A program made the translations under genes and the position numbers. From Bacteroides sp. (lineage in GTDB: Bacteria > Bacteroidota > Bacteroidia > Bacteroidales > Bacteroidaceae), in the NCBI GenBank assembly GCA_030151885.1, contig JASLCG010000016.1:1-14398 (forward strand): 14,398 nt of DNA. The letters run 5' to 3'. The notes beneath the pieces were generated by a model. That model saw only the letters and a list, made by a program, of their open reading frames with translations, had not been told where the DNA came from and did not search any database. Of this stretch, positions 14,367 to 14,398 are shown piece after piece. The number at the start of each line of letters is the position of its first letter. The first letter of the stretch is position 1.

Positions 14367-14398
14367 ATGACTTATTCACACGAAGTGGAACACATGTG
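14367..14398 (+). CDS. Start of an unidentified gene, cut by window edge
   Basis: An ATG at 14367 opens a frame that runs to the edge and encodes MTYSHEVEHM plus two bases of the next codon. The strong promoter about 60 bases upstream supports it as a real gene start. Ten codons are too few to name the protein, so I give no function. The gene is divergent from the DMP19-family gene. Confidence 0.55.
   Translation, partial: MTYSHEVEHM

Overview
The window looks like an ordinary chromosomal core region of a low-GC member of the Bacteroidetes, most likely order Bacteroidales. Four things point there. Repeated TAnnTTTG promoter boxes sit upstream of genes, as used by the Bacteroidetes primary sigma factor, and I see no clear Shine-Dalgarno motifs. 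The lipoproteins carry Bacteroidetes-style lipoboxes. The DnaK, RecA, SmpB and DsbD-type sequences are typical of the group. The gene order carboxynorspermidine dehydrogenase - bcp - recA is, as far as I recall, familiar from Bacteroides relatives. The genus assignment is open. I see no tRNA or rRNA genes, CRISPR array, insertion sequence, prophage or toxin-antitoxin genes.

Layout from left to right. The N-terminal third of dnaK runs off the left edge on the minus strand. A divergent plus-strand pair follows: a periplasmic-binding lipoprotein and a FecCD/BtuC-type permease, overlapping by 1 base. They form part of an ABC importer for an iron complex or corrinoid. No ATPase gene follows; a bidirectional hairpin ends the pair. 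A convergent minus-strand gene encodes a lipoprotein with two META (HslJ-like) domains.

Next is a tightly packed plus-strand operon (4-base overlap, then a 1-base gap) for carboxynorspermidine/carboxyspermidine dehydrogenase, the Bcp thiol peroxidase and RecA. It ends at a strong intrinsic terminator. A second strong hairpin serves the opposing minus-strand pair, a small Dabb-domain protein and the full-length thiol:disulfide transporter DsbD. Divergent from that pair is a plus-strand pair, a uridine-kinase-family protein and an MltF-like lytic transglycosylase lipoprotein.

The right end is a minus-strand cluster read from about 14.1 kb down to 11.6 kb: a very acidic DMP19-family protein, a Yip1-family membrane protein, SmpB (trans-translation) and a duplicated 'gate' (nucleoside-recognition) membrane protein. 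The gaps are 35, 12 and 4 bases, so one transcript is likely. At the far right edge a new plus-strand gene begins behind a near-ideal Bacteroidetes promoter, but only ten codons are visible.

Shared themes are protein quality control and stress (DnaK, SmpB, Bcp, RecA, DsbD) and envelope maintenance (META lipoprotein, MltF-like enzyme). I found no clear undescribed system. The best second looks are the acidic DMP19 homologue transcribed with smpB, the importer operon without an ATPase, the coupling of polyamine, peroxidase and recombination genes, and the face-to-face promoters between the Dabb and udk genes.
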